Assembly: GCF_003149455.1 (NCBI RefSeq)
Contig: NZ_QFFK01000004.1
Span: 124,001 to 188,000, forward strand
Source: Chitinophaga deserti
GTDB taxonomy: Bacteria; Bacteroidota; Bacteroidia; Chitinophagales; Chitinophagaceae
Reading direction: 5' to 3'
Length of the DNA: 64,000 nt
A program made the position numbers and the translations under genes. The notes below the pieces were generated by a model, which was not told the origin of the DNA, made no database searches, and was given only the letters and a program-made list of their open reading frames with translations. Shown piece by piece: positions 42,932-52,278 of the stretch (position 1 is its first letter; every line of letters starts with the position of its first letter).

Positions 42932-44944
42932 ATGCAAAAACGCCCATTCCAAAACCTGACATTACTAAAGAGGCTTGCCGCCGCACTATTGTGCCTGCTG
43001 CCGCTCCTGTCAAATGCGCAAACGCTTCCGGAAATTCACCGGAGAAACCTCACTAAGATCGAACATCATAAGGAAGATACGGCCCTCGTGAAATTACTGG
43101 TAGACTATGCCATTGATCTACAGGAGGTCGATGATGATACGGCCATGATTGTGCTGGACAAAGCCCTTGCCATAAGCCACAAACTGAAATACGATGGTCA
43201 GCTGGGGATGATCAATTGCGCCCGGGCTACCAGCTTCATCAATCTCGGGCAGTTTGATTCCTCACGGGTGTATTACAGGATAGCGCTCGGATACATGATT
43301 GAAGACGGGAACCATACCTATGCCGGCATTTCATGGACCGGCATCGGCAATGTTGAGCTACAGACAGGCAGGATCGATTCCGCAGCGCATGCATTTCTGA
43401 ACGGACTGGATTACTATCGCAAGGCAAAGGATACTTTCCGGCTGGCGGACGGATACAATGGGCTTTCCATTGCATTCAGCCAGATGGGGCAGTTGGAAAA
43501 AAGCCTGGGGTATCTCAAGCAGGCCGATTCATTATACATGAACAAGAAAGATTCCATGAACCATGTGAAAATGCTGATCAATATGGGGGATAAATACGGC
43601 CGCCTTGGCCGCCCTGCAGAAGCAGCAGTTTCATTCCGGGAAGCCATCCGCATCAGTGACCTTTCCCGGTTTCAGTTTGGTCGTTTCTACAGCCGCGTAG
43701 CCGTAGGGGAACTGTTCGCCAATAACAAAACGCATTTAGACTCTGCACTGTTATTCCTCCGGCAGGCAGAAGAAATTGCTAAGTCTGTGAACATCCCTTC
43801 TCTATACATCAGTTCCATGCAGGTAACGTTTGGTTTGGCCCATTTCGAAGCGGGGCAGTATTCCATTGCACGGGAATACCTGCTGCGTGCAGAACCTGCT
43901 CTTCGCGAAGTAGGGCATGTTCAGACACTGATGCAGCATTTTTTGCTGCTTACCAAAGTGAATATGAAACTGGGACTAAAGAATGAATCCCTGTCAGCAT
44001 TAGGCAACTATATCATGTACCGCGATAGTGTCCAGAAAACGGATGTGACCGGAAAAGTAAATGAACTGGAAACGAAATACCGCATGCTGGAAAAGGATAA
44101 GTCGCTTGCAGACCAGCAGCTGGCCATTACAAAGAAAGATCTGGAGATCCGGAATAAAGGCATGATGATGACCGGACTGGCCGGTGGACTACTATTGGTG
44201 TTGGCACTCGCAGCCGGACTTTTCATCCATTTCCGGCAGAAGCAGCAGCTGCAGTTACAGGAGATGCGCTTAATGCAAAAGGAATCCGAACTGGCCATGG
44301 CGAAAGCCACTATGGAAGGGGAAGAGAAAGAGCGGGCCCGTATTGCAAGGAACCTCCACGATGGTGCAGGCTCCATCCTGTCTGGCGTGAAATTGTATTT
44401 ATCCTCGCTGGAAACGCAGTACAGTGAACTTACCGGCTCAGCATCGTACCGCAATACCCTGGGGCTGCTCAATGAAGCGGTTACCGAGATTCGGGATACA
44501 TCACATAACCTGATGCCGAAGCTGTTGTTTGAAGACGGACTGGATGCTGCTGCCCATGCTTATTGTGATAAACTGGGCCGCAATAATGCTTTGGAATTTG
44601 AATATCAGTCTTACGGTGAGCCCATGCGATTCAACAGTCATTTTGAGCTGATGGCTTACCGCATGCTGCAGGAGCTGCTGGGGAATGTGATTAAACACGC
44701 GGAAGCTTCGCATGTAATGGTGCAGCTGAATTTTAGTCCGGATGCATTTTCCATGACGGTGGAAGATAATGGAAAGGGGATAGGTGAGCCGAAGGAAGGG
44801 ACAGGGATCGGACTGTACAGCCTGAAAGCCCGTGCAGCGGCATTCCGCGGAACGATGGAAATAGATACTTCACCGGATGGTACATCCATCTACCTGGAGT
44901 TTCCCATCATACCGCATACCGGCCCGGCCGCCGGCAGCAACTAA
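42932..44944 (+). CDS. TPR sensor histidine kinase 2 of 3
   Basis: This 670-residue kinase has the same plan as its neighbours: a signal peptide (MQKRPFQNLTLLKRLAAALL, cleaved after SNAQ), periplasmic TPR-like repeats, a coiled coil, a membrane helix (MMMTGLAGGLLLVLALAAGL), and the kinase core with phospho-acceptor H476 in RIARNLHDGAGS, N-box LQELLGNVIKHAEASH, and DNGKGIGEP with GIGLYSLKAR. The frame is open back to 42902, but the ATG at 42932 gives a compact signal peptide. It is separated from the third kinase by only 6 bp and should share an mRNA with it. Confidence 0.93.
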   Translation: MQKRPFQNLTLLKRLAAALLCLLPLLSNAQTLPEIHRRNLTKIEHHKEDTALVKLLVDYAIDLQEVDDDTAMIVLDKALAISHKLKYDGQLGMINCARATSFINLGQFDSSRVYYRIALGYMIEDGNHTYAGISWTGIGNVELQTGRIDSAAHAFLNGLDYYRKAKDTFRLADGYNGLSIAFSQMGQLEKSLGYLKQADSLYMNKKDSMNHVKMLINMGDKYGRLGRPAEAAVSFREAIRISDLSRFQFGRFYSRVAVGELFANNKTHLDSALLFLRQAEEIAKSVNIPSLYISSMQVTFGLAHFEAGQYSIAREYLLRAEPALREVGHVQTLMQHFLLLTKVNMKLGLKNESLSALGNYIMYRDSVQKTDVTGKVNELETKYRMLEKDKSLADQQLAITKKDLEIRNKGMMMTGLAGGLLLVLALAAGLFIHFRQKQQLQLQEMRLMQKESELAMAKATMEGEEKERARIARNLHDGAGSILSGVKLYLSSLETQYSELTGSASYRNTLGLLNEAVTEIRDTSHNLMPKLLFEDGLDAAAHAYCDKLGRNNALEFEYQSYGEPMRFNSHFELMAYRMLQELLGNVIKHAEASHVMVQLNFSPDAFSMTVEDNGKGIGEPKEGTGIGLYSLKARAAAFRGTMEIDTSPDGTSIYLEFPIIPHTGPAAGSN

Positions 44945-44950
44945 TCAGCC

Positions 44951-46936
44951 ATGTCAAATCTGCTTCATACCATATTCCGCTACTGCCTGACAGCAGTTAT
45001 CTTCCTGCAGGCAATACCGCTGCATGCGCAGTCTGTCAGGGAATTGCAGGAAACGCACCGTAAAAGGATTGCGGAAGCTGCGAGTGACACGGCCCGGGTA
45101 AACCGGCTTATCAAATACTCCATCGCCCTGTTCGATGTGTTGCCCGATTCCGGTTATGCAGTTACGCACGAAGCACTGGCGCTTAGTCAGAAGGCCGGAT
45201 ATGTGTATGGCATTGCACGGGCTAACCAGATGATCGGGCAGCTGAGTCTTTTCGCTGGCCTGTATGATTCCAGCAGAAGGGCCTTTGGGCGTGCGCTGGA
45301 TGCTTACCGGCAGATCAATGACAGTGCCAACATCGCGCGGGTGCTGACAGGCTTTGGATATAATTATATTGAGTCCGGGAAATCGGATTCCGCTGCGGAA
45401 CATTTCCTCGCAGCCATTAAAATGGTGCCTTATGAGGATTCACTGGTAAAAGCCCATCCCTATAACGGGCTATCCCTCGCGTTCTTTAACATGGGTCAGC
45501 ATGAGAAAGGTTTGTATTACAACCGGGAAAGCGGGCGGATGTATGCCCTCCGCAAGGATACCGGTAACTGGATCAGGATGATCATCAACCGGGGCGATCT
45601 CATGGAGGATATCAACCGCCTGCCGGATGCCCTGACAGCCTATCACGAAGCCATGCAGCTGAGCGACCTTAAAGGCGATGCCCTCAACCGGTACATCAGC
45701 CGTGTGGGGATCGGAGAAATACTTTCCGCCAATCCTGCAAAGAAGGATTCCGCCCTTGCCTACCTGAAAGCGGCGGAAAAAATATCCCAAACAATACAGA
45801 TAGTGCCCCTGCACCAAAGCACGCTCTACATGGCACTGGGCAAAGTGTATTACACTGCGGGCGATTTTTCCATGGCGGAACATTATGGCAACGAAGCACT
45901 GGTGTATACCCGGCGTTCCGGGCAAGTGTCTGCACTGATGGAGAACTTCCTGCTTTTGACGAACATTTACATACAGCTGGGTAAAAGACCAGCATCGCTG
46001 GAAGCACTGGCGGCTTATGTGATGTACCGCGACAGCCTCCAGAAAACCGATGTGGCCACGAAAGTAAATGAACTGGAAACGAAATACCGTACGCTGGAAA
46101 AAGATAAATCGCTGGCAGAGCAGCAGCTGTCGATCACGAAGAAAGACCTGGAGATCCGCAAAACAGGCCTGCTGATAACGGCCCTTGCAGCAGGACTTAT
46201 ACTGCTGATGGCCCTCACCGGCGGATTGTACCTCCATTACCGGCAGAAACAGCAGTTACAACAGCAGCAGCTGCATTTGTTGCATAAGGAATCGGAACTG
46301 GCTATGACGAAGGCAACCATGGAAGGGGAGGAGAAGGAACGCGCCCGCATATCCCGGAGCCTGCACGATGGTGCGGGAGCTACCTTGTCGGGTGTGAAAC
46401 TGTACCTGTCTTCCCTCGAAATGCAATACAGGGACCTTTCCGGTTCCACATCCTACCGCGATACGCTGGGATTGCTCAACGATGCGGTGGCAGAGATCCG
46501 GGATACATCGCACAACCTCATGCCAAGGCTCCTGTATGAAGAAGGACTGGATGCCGCCGCCAGGGCTTATTGCGAAAAGATGGGCCGTAATAATGCATTG
46601 AAGATCGCTTATTATTCACTGGGCGAACATGTGCGTTTCCATCGGCCTTATGAACTGATGATCTACCGTATGCTGCAGGAGCTGCTGGGGAATGTGATTA
46701 AACACGCCGCGGCAACCCACGTAATCGTTCAGCTCGAATGCCGGCCTGATCTCTTTACCCTGATGGTGGAAGACGATGGGAATGGTATGAGCAGGGAGAA
46801 AGAAGCCGCAGGGATAGGATTATACAGTATCAAAACCCGTGTGGATGCATTTCAGGGATATACGGATGTACAGACTTCTGATGAAGGCACCACCGTAAGC
46901 CTCGTGTTCCCGGTACACTTACTCATTACGGGATAA
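44951..46936 (+). CDS. TPR sensor histidine kinase 3 of 3
   Basis: This 661-residue kinase begins with a signal peptide ending PLHAQS, followed by TPR-like repeats, a coiled coil (VNELETKYRTLEKDKSLAEQ), a membrane helix (LLITALAAGLILLMALTGGL) and the HisKA_3-type core with H472 in RISRSLHDGAGA. The N-box is LQELLGNVIKHAAATH; the G-box reads DDGNGMS instead of DNGKGI but keeps the Asp and Gly residues, so it is probably active. It is closest in sequence to kinase 2. The downstream neighbour is a SusC gene, 468 bp away, not a response regulator. Confidence 0.93.
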   Translation: MSNLLHTIFRYCLTAVIFLQAIPLHAQSVRELQETHRKRIAEAASDTARVNRLIKYSIALFDVLPDSGYAVTHEALALSQKAGYVYGIARANQMIGQLSLFAGLYDSSRRAFGRALDAYRQINDSANIARVLTGFGYNYIESGKSDSAAEHFLAAIKMVPYEDSLVKAHPYNGLSLAFFNMGQHEKGLYYNRESGRMYALRKDTGNWIRMIINRGDLMEDINRLPDALTAYHEAMQLSDLKGDALNRYISRVGIGEILSANPAKKDSALAYLKAAEKISQTIQIVPLHQSTLYMALGKVYYTAGDFSMAEHYGNEALVYTRRSGQVSALMENFLLLTNIYIQLGKRPASLEALAAYVMYRDSLQKTDVATKVNELETKYRTLEKDKSLAEQQLSITKKDLEIRKTGLLITALAAGLILLMALTGGLYLHYRQKQQLQQQQLHLLHKESELAMTKATMEGEEKERARISRSLHDGAGATLSGVKLYLSSLEMQYRDLSGSTSYRDTLGLLNDAVAEIRDTSHNLMPRLLYEEGLDAAARAYCEKMGRNNALKIAYYSLGEHVRFHRPYELMIYRMLQELLGNVIKHAAATHVIVQLECRPDLFTLMVEDDGNGMSREKEAAGIGLYSIKTRVDAFQGYTDVQTSDEGTTVSLVFPVHLLITG

Positions 46937-47404
46937 TTGATGCTGCCTGCCTTGGTTGAATTTTGCTTTTGTCTGACCGTTTTTTAGCATATCCCCGGTT
47001 TGAAAACCATCCTGCATTGTCCGGTTCATAATTTTTTATATTATTGTTAACACATGGGGATTGACAACGCAGCACCAGACCACGAACCCAGCCTTGTCAT
47101 TCACCACAGCCACGATTAGAAAAAGCGTTACACGTATGATCTGATACAATTATCATTCAAAATCGAGCAACAGGTACTACCACTTTTACCTGCCGCCGCA
47201 GCAGCCCGGCAGCATTTCTATTGTCTGATTATTAAAGCCACTTTGAATCGCAGTCAGTTTCCGTTACCAACAGGTAACTTTTTTTAAAAACCCAATTACA
47301 ATCGATTGAATCTTTGCTTTGCATGGCTTTAAAAAAGCTGTGCGGGAAAGCTATATGCCTTGTATTTCTACCATTTTTCCTTCCACATTTTAATAACTGA
47401 TCAA
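46937..47404. other. Intergenic region before the third SusC
   Basis: No gene is supported in this 468-bp stretch. It contains an AT-rich segment at 47030-47055 and the operator/promoter pair at 47299-47316. I see no 11-bp array and no clear terminator for the kinase operon. Confidence 0.5.
47299..47316 (+). promoter_or_regulatory. CAATCGATTG operator abutting a -7 box, upstream of the third SusC
   Basis: The 10-bp palindrome CAATCGATTG (47299-47308) is directly followed by AATCTTTG (47309-47316, 7 of 8 to TAnnTTTG). A repressor on the palindrome would block polymerase. The leader to the ATG at 47405 would be about 85 nt. Matching AATCGATT sites lie at 10277-10309. Confidence 0.5.
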
Positions 47405-50400
47405 ATGAATGTTAAGATGCTAGACCGCTTGCTAAAAAGATGCCTGCTGGCCATGGTGGCCACCTGCATGTATGCCGCAGCAAGCGCCCAGTCAGTAACA
47501 GGCCGCGTTACGGATGTAGGGAACGCCCCGCTGGCAGGCGTTTCAGTTCGCAGCAGCGATGGCGCTAAAGCCACACAAACCAATGAAAAAGGCGAGTTCA
47601 CTCTCGCAGTAGCTGCCGGAACCGTCCTGAAACTGAGTTACATCGGCTTCAAACCGCAGGAAATCACTTACAACGGCAGTCCTTTACAGATCATCATGGA
47701 ACGGCAGGCGGAAACGCTCGTTACCGACGTGGTGGTAATAGGCTACGGCACGGCCCGCAAAAAAGACGTGACCGGCACCACCGCCCGCGCTAACCTCGCA
47801 GCTTTCAAAGAATCCCCCAACGTCAATATCCTCCAGTCGCTGCAGGGTTCCGTACCCGGACTGAACGTAGGCGCCGTAACCAGGGCAGGTACCAGTCCTT
47901 CGGTAACCATCCGCGGCCGCACTTCCATCAGCGGCACCGCCAACCCGCTCATTGTGCTCGACGGGATCATTTTCCGCGGTAACCTCAACGATATCAATCC
48001 GGCAGATATTGCCTCGGTAGATGTACTCAAAGACGCCAGTGCTACAGCCATCTACGGCTCCCAGGCTTCCAACGGGGTACTGCTCATGACCACCAAAACA
48101 GGCCGTGCAGGCAAAAAGCCCACTGTCTCCTACAATGGTGCACTCACCCTCTCGCAGGTATCCAACAAGGATATGCTGCCCATGAATAAAGACGGATTTC
48201 TGCAGTTTGTGGCCGACCGCTGGATCAGCGAAAGCCGTACCGGTACCGATCTCACCACGCCCAATCCCAACTGGGATGTGCTGAGCAGGCTCTCCGCAGA
48301 ATCTGCCAAAGGCTACCAGGCCGGCAGGGTTACCAACTGGTGGGATCTGCTCACCAACAGCAACCCCCTTATGCAGAACCACGATATCAGCATCGCCGGG
48401 CGCTCAGAAACTACTTCCTACTTCTTCTCCCTCGGCTACACCAACCAGGAAAACGTGGTGGTGAACGATAACTATAAGCGGTACAGCTTCCGTGTGAACC
48501 TCGAGAACAAGGTTACCAGCTGGCTGAAAGCAGGTGTGCAGGCAAGCTATGGTATCAGCGATTATTCAGGCGTGTCGCCCACGCTGAACAATATCATGCG
48601 TTTCACTCCCTACCTTCCGGCCTACGATTCTACCGGCAAGCCCGTGCGCCTGCCCGATGGCTCTATCCTCAACCCGCTCCTCGAAACGGAACAGAAAAAC
48701 TTCGACAAGCGCCGTAACCTCTTCGGCCTGTTGTATGCAGATGTTACCATCCCCTGGATCAAAGGATTGAATTACCGCATCAATTTCGGCAACAACTATA
48801 TCACGGAGCAGCAGTTCAACTTCAACCTGTACGGCGCCAACTTCACCGGCAGCGGCAGCAAAATGAACTCTTCCGAGTATAACCAGACGCTGGATAACAT
48901 CTTCAGCTACCGCAATGAGTTCGGCGACCATGGCATCAACGCCACGTTTGTATACGGTTATGAAAAGCGTAACTACGAACAAACCAATGCCAATGCCAGC
49001 AACTTCGCCAACCCGGCTCTCGGATATAACAGCCTTGAAGCGGGCCAGCCCAGCCTTCAGACCGTGAACTCCGATGCCTGGAAGGAAGCGAGCCTGTACC
49101 AGATGTACCGCCTCATCTATTCCTACAAAGACCGCTACGTACTCACCGGTACCGTCCGCAACGATGGTTTCTCCGGCTTCGGTCCTGAAAACAAAACGGG
49201 TGTGTTCCCTTCCGCCGCCTTCGCATGGCGTATTATTGAAGAGCCATGGGCTAAAGAAAGACTGGGACCGGTTGATGACCTGAAGCTCCGTGTGAGCTAT
49301 GGCTCCAACGGTAACCGTACTGTAGGCCGCTACCAGACCCTTTCCCGCATGAACGCTTCCGTAGCCAACGGTTACCTCTTCGGGGATAACGCACTGGCGC
49401 AGCAGGGGCAGGGCATCGCCAGTCTTGCCAACAGCGGGCTGAAATGGGAAACCACTAAAACCCTCAACTTCGGGCTCGACTTCTCCCTCTACAGCGGCCG
49501 CCTCTCCGGAGAGGTGAACTACTATACCGCACAAACCTCCAACCTGCTGTATACTGTCAACATTCCTTCCATCAACGGGCAGACCAGCATCCCCTTCAAC
49601 ATCGGTAAGCTGGATAACAAAGGCATAGAGCTGGCGCTGAACGGTACACCGGTAAGGAACAAAGATTTCAGCTGGGATATCAACGGCAGCTTCTCCCTCA
49701 ACCGCAACAAAGTGGTGAGCATTACGGGTATCGATGCGAATAAAGACGGGCGCGAAGATGACCTCGTGTCTTCCAAAATCTTTATCGGCAAGCCATATGG
49801 CGTGGCGTACGATTACAACATCATTGGCATGTGGCAGGTGGCGGATCATAACGCAGGCATCATCCCCGGCGGCTTTACCTACGGTACCTATAAAGTGGAA
49901 GACGTGAATGGGGATGGCAGTTACACTGCGGCGGCAGACCGTAAGATCCTCGGCTACTCCGACCCCTCTTACCGGTTCAGCATCCTCAACACACTTCGAT
50001 ACAAAGCGTTTGAATTTAAAATGTTCGTGAACTCCATTCAGGGTGGTAAAAAGTACTACTACGGCCAGCCGGGTACCACATTACCCAACCCGGATAACAT
50101 GCGCTATAACAACTTCTTCAAGTTCGATTACTGGACGCCGGAAAACCCTAATGCCCGCTTCCGCCAGATCGGTTATTACACTACCGCCCTCGGAGAAACG
50201 TTTTCGCCTTATGTACAACGGAGCTTTGTACGGCTGCAGGACGTAACGCTTAGCTACACCCTGCCTGCCTCCATCACGCAAAAGCTGAAAGTGAACCGGC
50301 TGAGCGCTTACCTCAATGGCAAGAACCTGCTCACTTTCACGGATTGGGATGGCTGGGATCCTGAAACGGGTACCGGTCTCGACATCTCGGCTTACCCCGT

Positions 50401-50440
50401 GCTCAGGAGCTATACTGTTGGTTTAAATGTTGAATTCTAA
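47405..50440 (+). CDS. SusC/RagA-family TonB-dependent transporter with CarboxypepD-like domain
   Basis: This 1011-residue outer-membrane transporter has a signal peptide ending AASAQ, a CarboxypepD-regulatory-like domain (SVTGRVTDVGNAPLAGVSVR, residues 30-105), and a plug with DVVVIGYGTARKKDVTG (TonB-box region), ILQSLQGSVPGLNV, VTIRGRTSISG, PLIVLDGIIFRG and VDVLKDASATAIYGSQASNG. The barrel ends SYTVGLNVEF. The frame is open 15 codons further upstream, but MNVKMLDRLLKRCLLAM begins the signal peptide. It pairs with the SusD gene 11 bp downstream. No CAZyme is attached to this operon. Confidence 0.95.
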   Translation: MNVKMLDRLLKRCLLAMVATCMYAAASAQSVTGRVTDVGNAPLAGVSVRSSDGAKATQTNEKGEFTLAVAAGTVLKLSYIGFKPQEITYNGSPLQIIMERQAETLVTDVVVIGYGTARKKDVTGTTARANLAAFKESPNVNILQSLQGSVPGLNVGAVTRAGTSPSVTIRGRTSISGTANPLIVLDGIIFRGNLNDINPADIASVDVLKDASATAIYGSQASNGVLLMTTKTGRAGKKPTVSYNGALTLSQVSNKDMLPMNKDGFLQFVADRWISESRTGTDLTTPNPNWDVLSRLSAESAKGYQAGRVTNWWDLLTNSNPLMQNHDISIAGRSETTSYFFSLGYTNQENVVVNDNYKRYSFRVNLENKVTSWLKAGVQASYGISDYSGVSPTLNNIMRFTPYLPAYDSTGKPVRLPDGSILNPLLETEQKNFDKRRNLFGLLYADVTIPWIKGLNYRINFGNNYITEQQFNFNLYGANFTGSGSKMNSSEYNQTLDNIFSYRNEFGDHGINATFVYGYEKRNYEQTNANASNFANPALGYNSLEAGQPSLQTVNSDAWKEASLYQMYRLIYSYKDRYVLTGTVRNDGFSGFGPENKTGVFPSAAFAWRIIEEPWAKERLGPVDDLKLRVSYGSNGNRTVGRYQTLSRMNASVANGYLFGDNALAQQGQGIASLANSGLKWETTKTLNFGLDFSLYSGRLSGEVNYYTAQTSNLLYTVNIPSINGQTSIPFNIGKLDNKGIELALNGTPVRNKDFSWDINGSFSLNRNKVVSITGIDANKDGREDDLVSSKIFIGKPYGVAYDYNIIGMWQVADHNAGIIPGGFTYGTYKVEDVNGDGSYTAAADRKILGYSDPSYRFSILNTLRYKAFEFKMFVNSIQGGKKYYYGQPGTTLPNPDNMRYNNFFKFDYWTPENPNARFRQIGYYTTALGETFSPYVQRSFVRLQDVTLSYTLPASITQKLKVNRLSAYLNGKNLLTFTDWDGWDPETGTGLDISAYPVLRSYTVGLNVEF

Positions 50441-50451
50441 ACACCGAACGC

Positions 50452-52182
50452 ATGAAAAAGATTATCCGATACGGCTGCATGACCGCACTCGCCATTATGT
50501 CTGCCGCCAGTTGCAATACCAAAGAATTTCTCAAAGAGGAACCGCTCGATTTTTATACGCCCGACAATGCGCTTAAAACCAGTGCCGATTTCCAGTCGGC
50601 CGTGAATTACCTGCACAACCGCATGAGGCATATCCTGTTCGGCGGCATCAACCTCGATGCGAATTTCTCACTCCGCTATGCTACCGACTTTGCCGTGAAC
50701 GCCACGGATTACAATCCGCCGGTGAAGCTGAACGATTATAAGAACACCATGGTGCCCACGTTCAACGTAGTGGAAGTGATCTGGCAAAACGTGTATACCG
50801 TGATCTCCAACGCCAATGTGGTGATTAACCGCGCACCCAAAGCCACGGGCCTTTCCGAAGCTGATCGTAACCTCTTTAAAGCACAGGCCCAGTTCTTCCG
50901 TGCATGGGGTTACAATATGCTCGCCAACCTCTACGGCGGTGTGCCCATTATGACGGAAGAAGTATCCGTGCCGCGGACTGATTATGTTCGTGCCACCCGC
51001 GATGAGGTGTACCAGCTCTGCCGCAAAGACCTTACAGAAGCCATCGCTTTTCTGAAGAATGTGGAAACGGTGAAAGATGGTGCGGTGAATAAACAGGCGG
51101 CGCAACATCTGCTGACGGAAGTACTGATCTCCCTCAAAGCATACGACGATGCCATTGCCACTGCCACACAGGTCATCAATCACCCGGCGCTTACACTGAT
51201 GACGGCCCGCTTCGGGCGGCGGTCTGATAAACCCGGGGATGTATACCGCGACCTCTTTGAACTGAACAACCAGAACCGCACCAGCGGTAATAAGGAAGGG
51301 ATCTTCGTTATCCAGACGGATTACCTGAACCCCGCATCTCCCGCACGCGATGTGATTCAATGGGCTATTATGCCCAATATCACCAACCTGCGGGTGAACA
51401 CTTCCGTGAACGGGGCGCCGCCAACCAGTCAGCCAGCCATGCTTGGCTTTAACGATCAGCTGGCAGGACGGGGCATTGGCTGGATACGGCCTACCAAACA
51501 TTTCCTGTACACCATCTGGGGAGACCCCAACGATATCAGGAACAGCGAGTACAACATCGTCCGCGATTTCAGGATGGATGGCGTACCGGCCAATTCCGAT
51601 GCATATGGCAAATGGTATGTGAAAGACGGCTTCAAAGCTAAAGCCACCAACTTCAACGATACCATCCGCAACTGGTACCCCATCCTGAAGAAAGCCACTT
51701 TCTCGGAAGGCGACTTCCCCATTGAAGTGATTCAGAAAGATGCGAACGGCAACCCCATCATGTCTCCCTTCGGCGGCCGCATGCTGTTTAACGCCAGCGG
51801 CGATGTATACAGCAAAGATGCTTACCTCATGCGCCTTGCAGAAACCTACCTGCTGCGGGCCGAAGCGTATATCCGCAAAGGTGACGCCGGCAGTGCTGCC
51901 ACCGATATCAATAAAGTACGCGCCCGTTCTAATGCTGCGGCTGTGAATGCAGGGGATGTGAATATGGATTACCTGCTCGATGAAAGACTGCGGGAATTGT
52001 ATGTGGAAGAACTGCGGATGGTGACGCTGTGCAGGATGGGACTGCTGTACGACCGCGATAAGAAGTACAACGAGAAGTCGGGCCTTACCATTGAACCGTA
52101 CCATAACCTCTGGCCGATTCCTTTCTCGGAAATAGAACGGAATACAGACGCGAAAATTGATCAGAATACCGGATATAAATAA
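50452..52182 (+). CDS. SusD/RagB-family lipoprotein
   Basis: This 576-residue lipoprotein has a signal peptide with lipobox SAASC near residue 21, followed by NTKEFLKEEPLDFYTPDNAL. It has the conserved LFKAQAQFFRAWGYNMLANL helix with the GGVPI turn near residue 165, and the C-terminal block LRLAETYLLRAEAYIRKGDA-like stretch and ERLRELYVEELRMVTLCR. It is the surface partner of the SusC at 47405. A terminator hairpin follows 20 bp after its stop, so the operon has two genes only. Confidence 0.95.
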   Translation: MKKIIRYGCMTALAIMSAASCNTKEFLKEEPLDFYTPDNALKTSADFQSAVNYLHNRMRHILFGGINLDANFSLRYATDFAVNATDYNPPVKLNDYKNTMVPTFNVVEVIWQNVYTVISNANVVINRAPKATGLSEADRNLFKAQAQFFRAWGYNMLANLYGGVPIMTEEVSVPRTDYVRATRDEVYQLCRKDLTEAIAFLKNVETVKDGAVNKQAAQHLLTEVLISLKAYDDAIATATQVINHPALTLMTARFGRRSDKPGDVYRDLFELNNQNRTSGNKEGIFVIQTDYLNPASPARDVIQWAIMPNITNLRVNTSVNGAPPTSQPAMLGFNDQLAGRGIGWIRPTKHFLYTIWGDPNDIRNSEYNIVRDFRMDGVPANSDAYGKWYVKDGFKAKATNFNDTIRNWYPILKKATFSEGDFPIEVIQKDANGNPIMSPFGGRMLFNASGDVYSKDAYLMRLAETYLLRAEAYIRKGDAGSAATDINKVRARSNAAAVNAGDVNMDYLLDERLRELYVEELRMVTLCRMGLLYDRDKKYNEKSGLTIEPYHNLWPIPFSEIERNTDAKIDQNTGYK

Positions 52183-52202
52183 TAGTTTGAAAAATTCAAT
52201 AA

Positions 52203-52241
52203 GACATCCGCAGGCCTGCAGGGGTTTGCGGATGTCGTTTT
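52203..52241 (+). terminator. Intrinsic terminator of the third SusCD operon
   Basis: GACATCCGCA (52203-52212) pairs perfectly with TGCGGATGTC (52227-52236), and GTTTTT follows. Confidence 0.92.
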
Positions 52242-52278
52242 TATGGATAATCTGATAATTACGTAACTTCAGTGCCGC

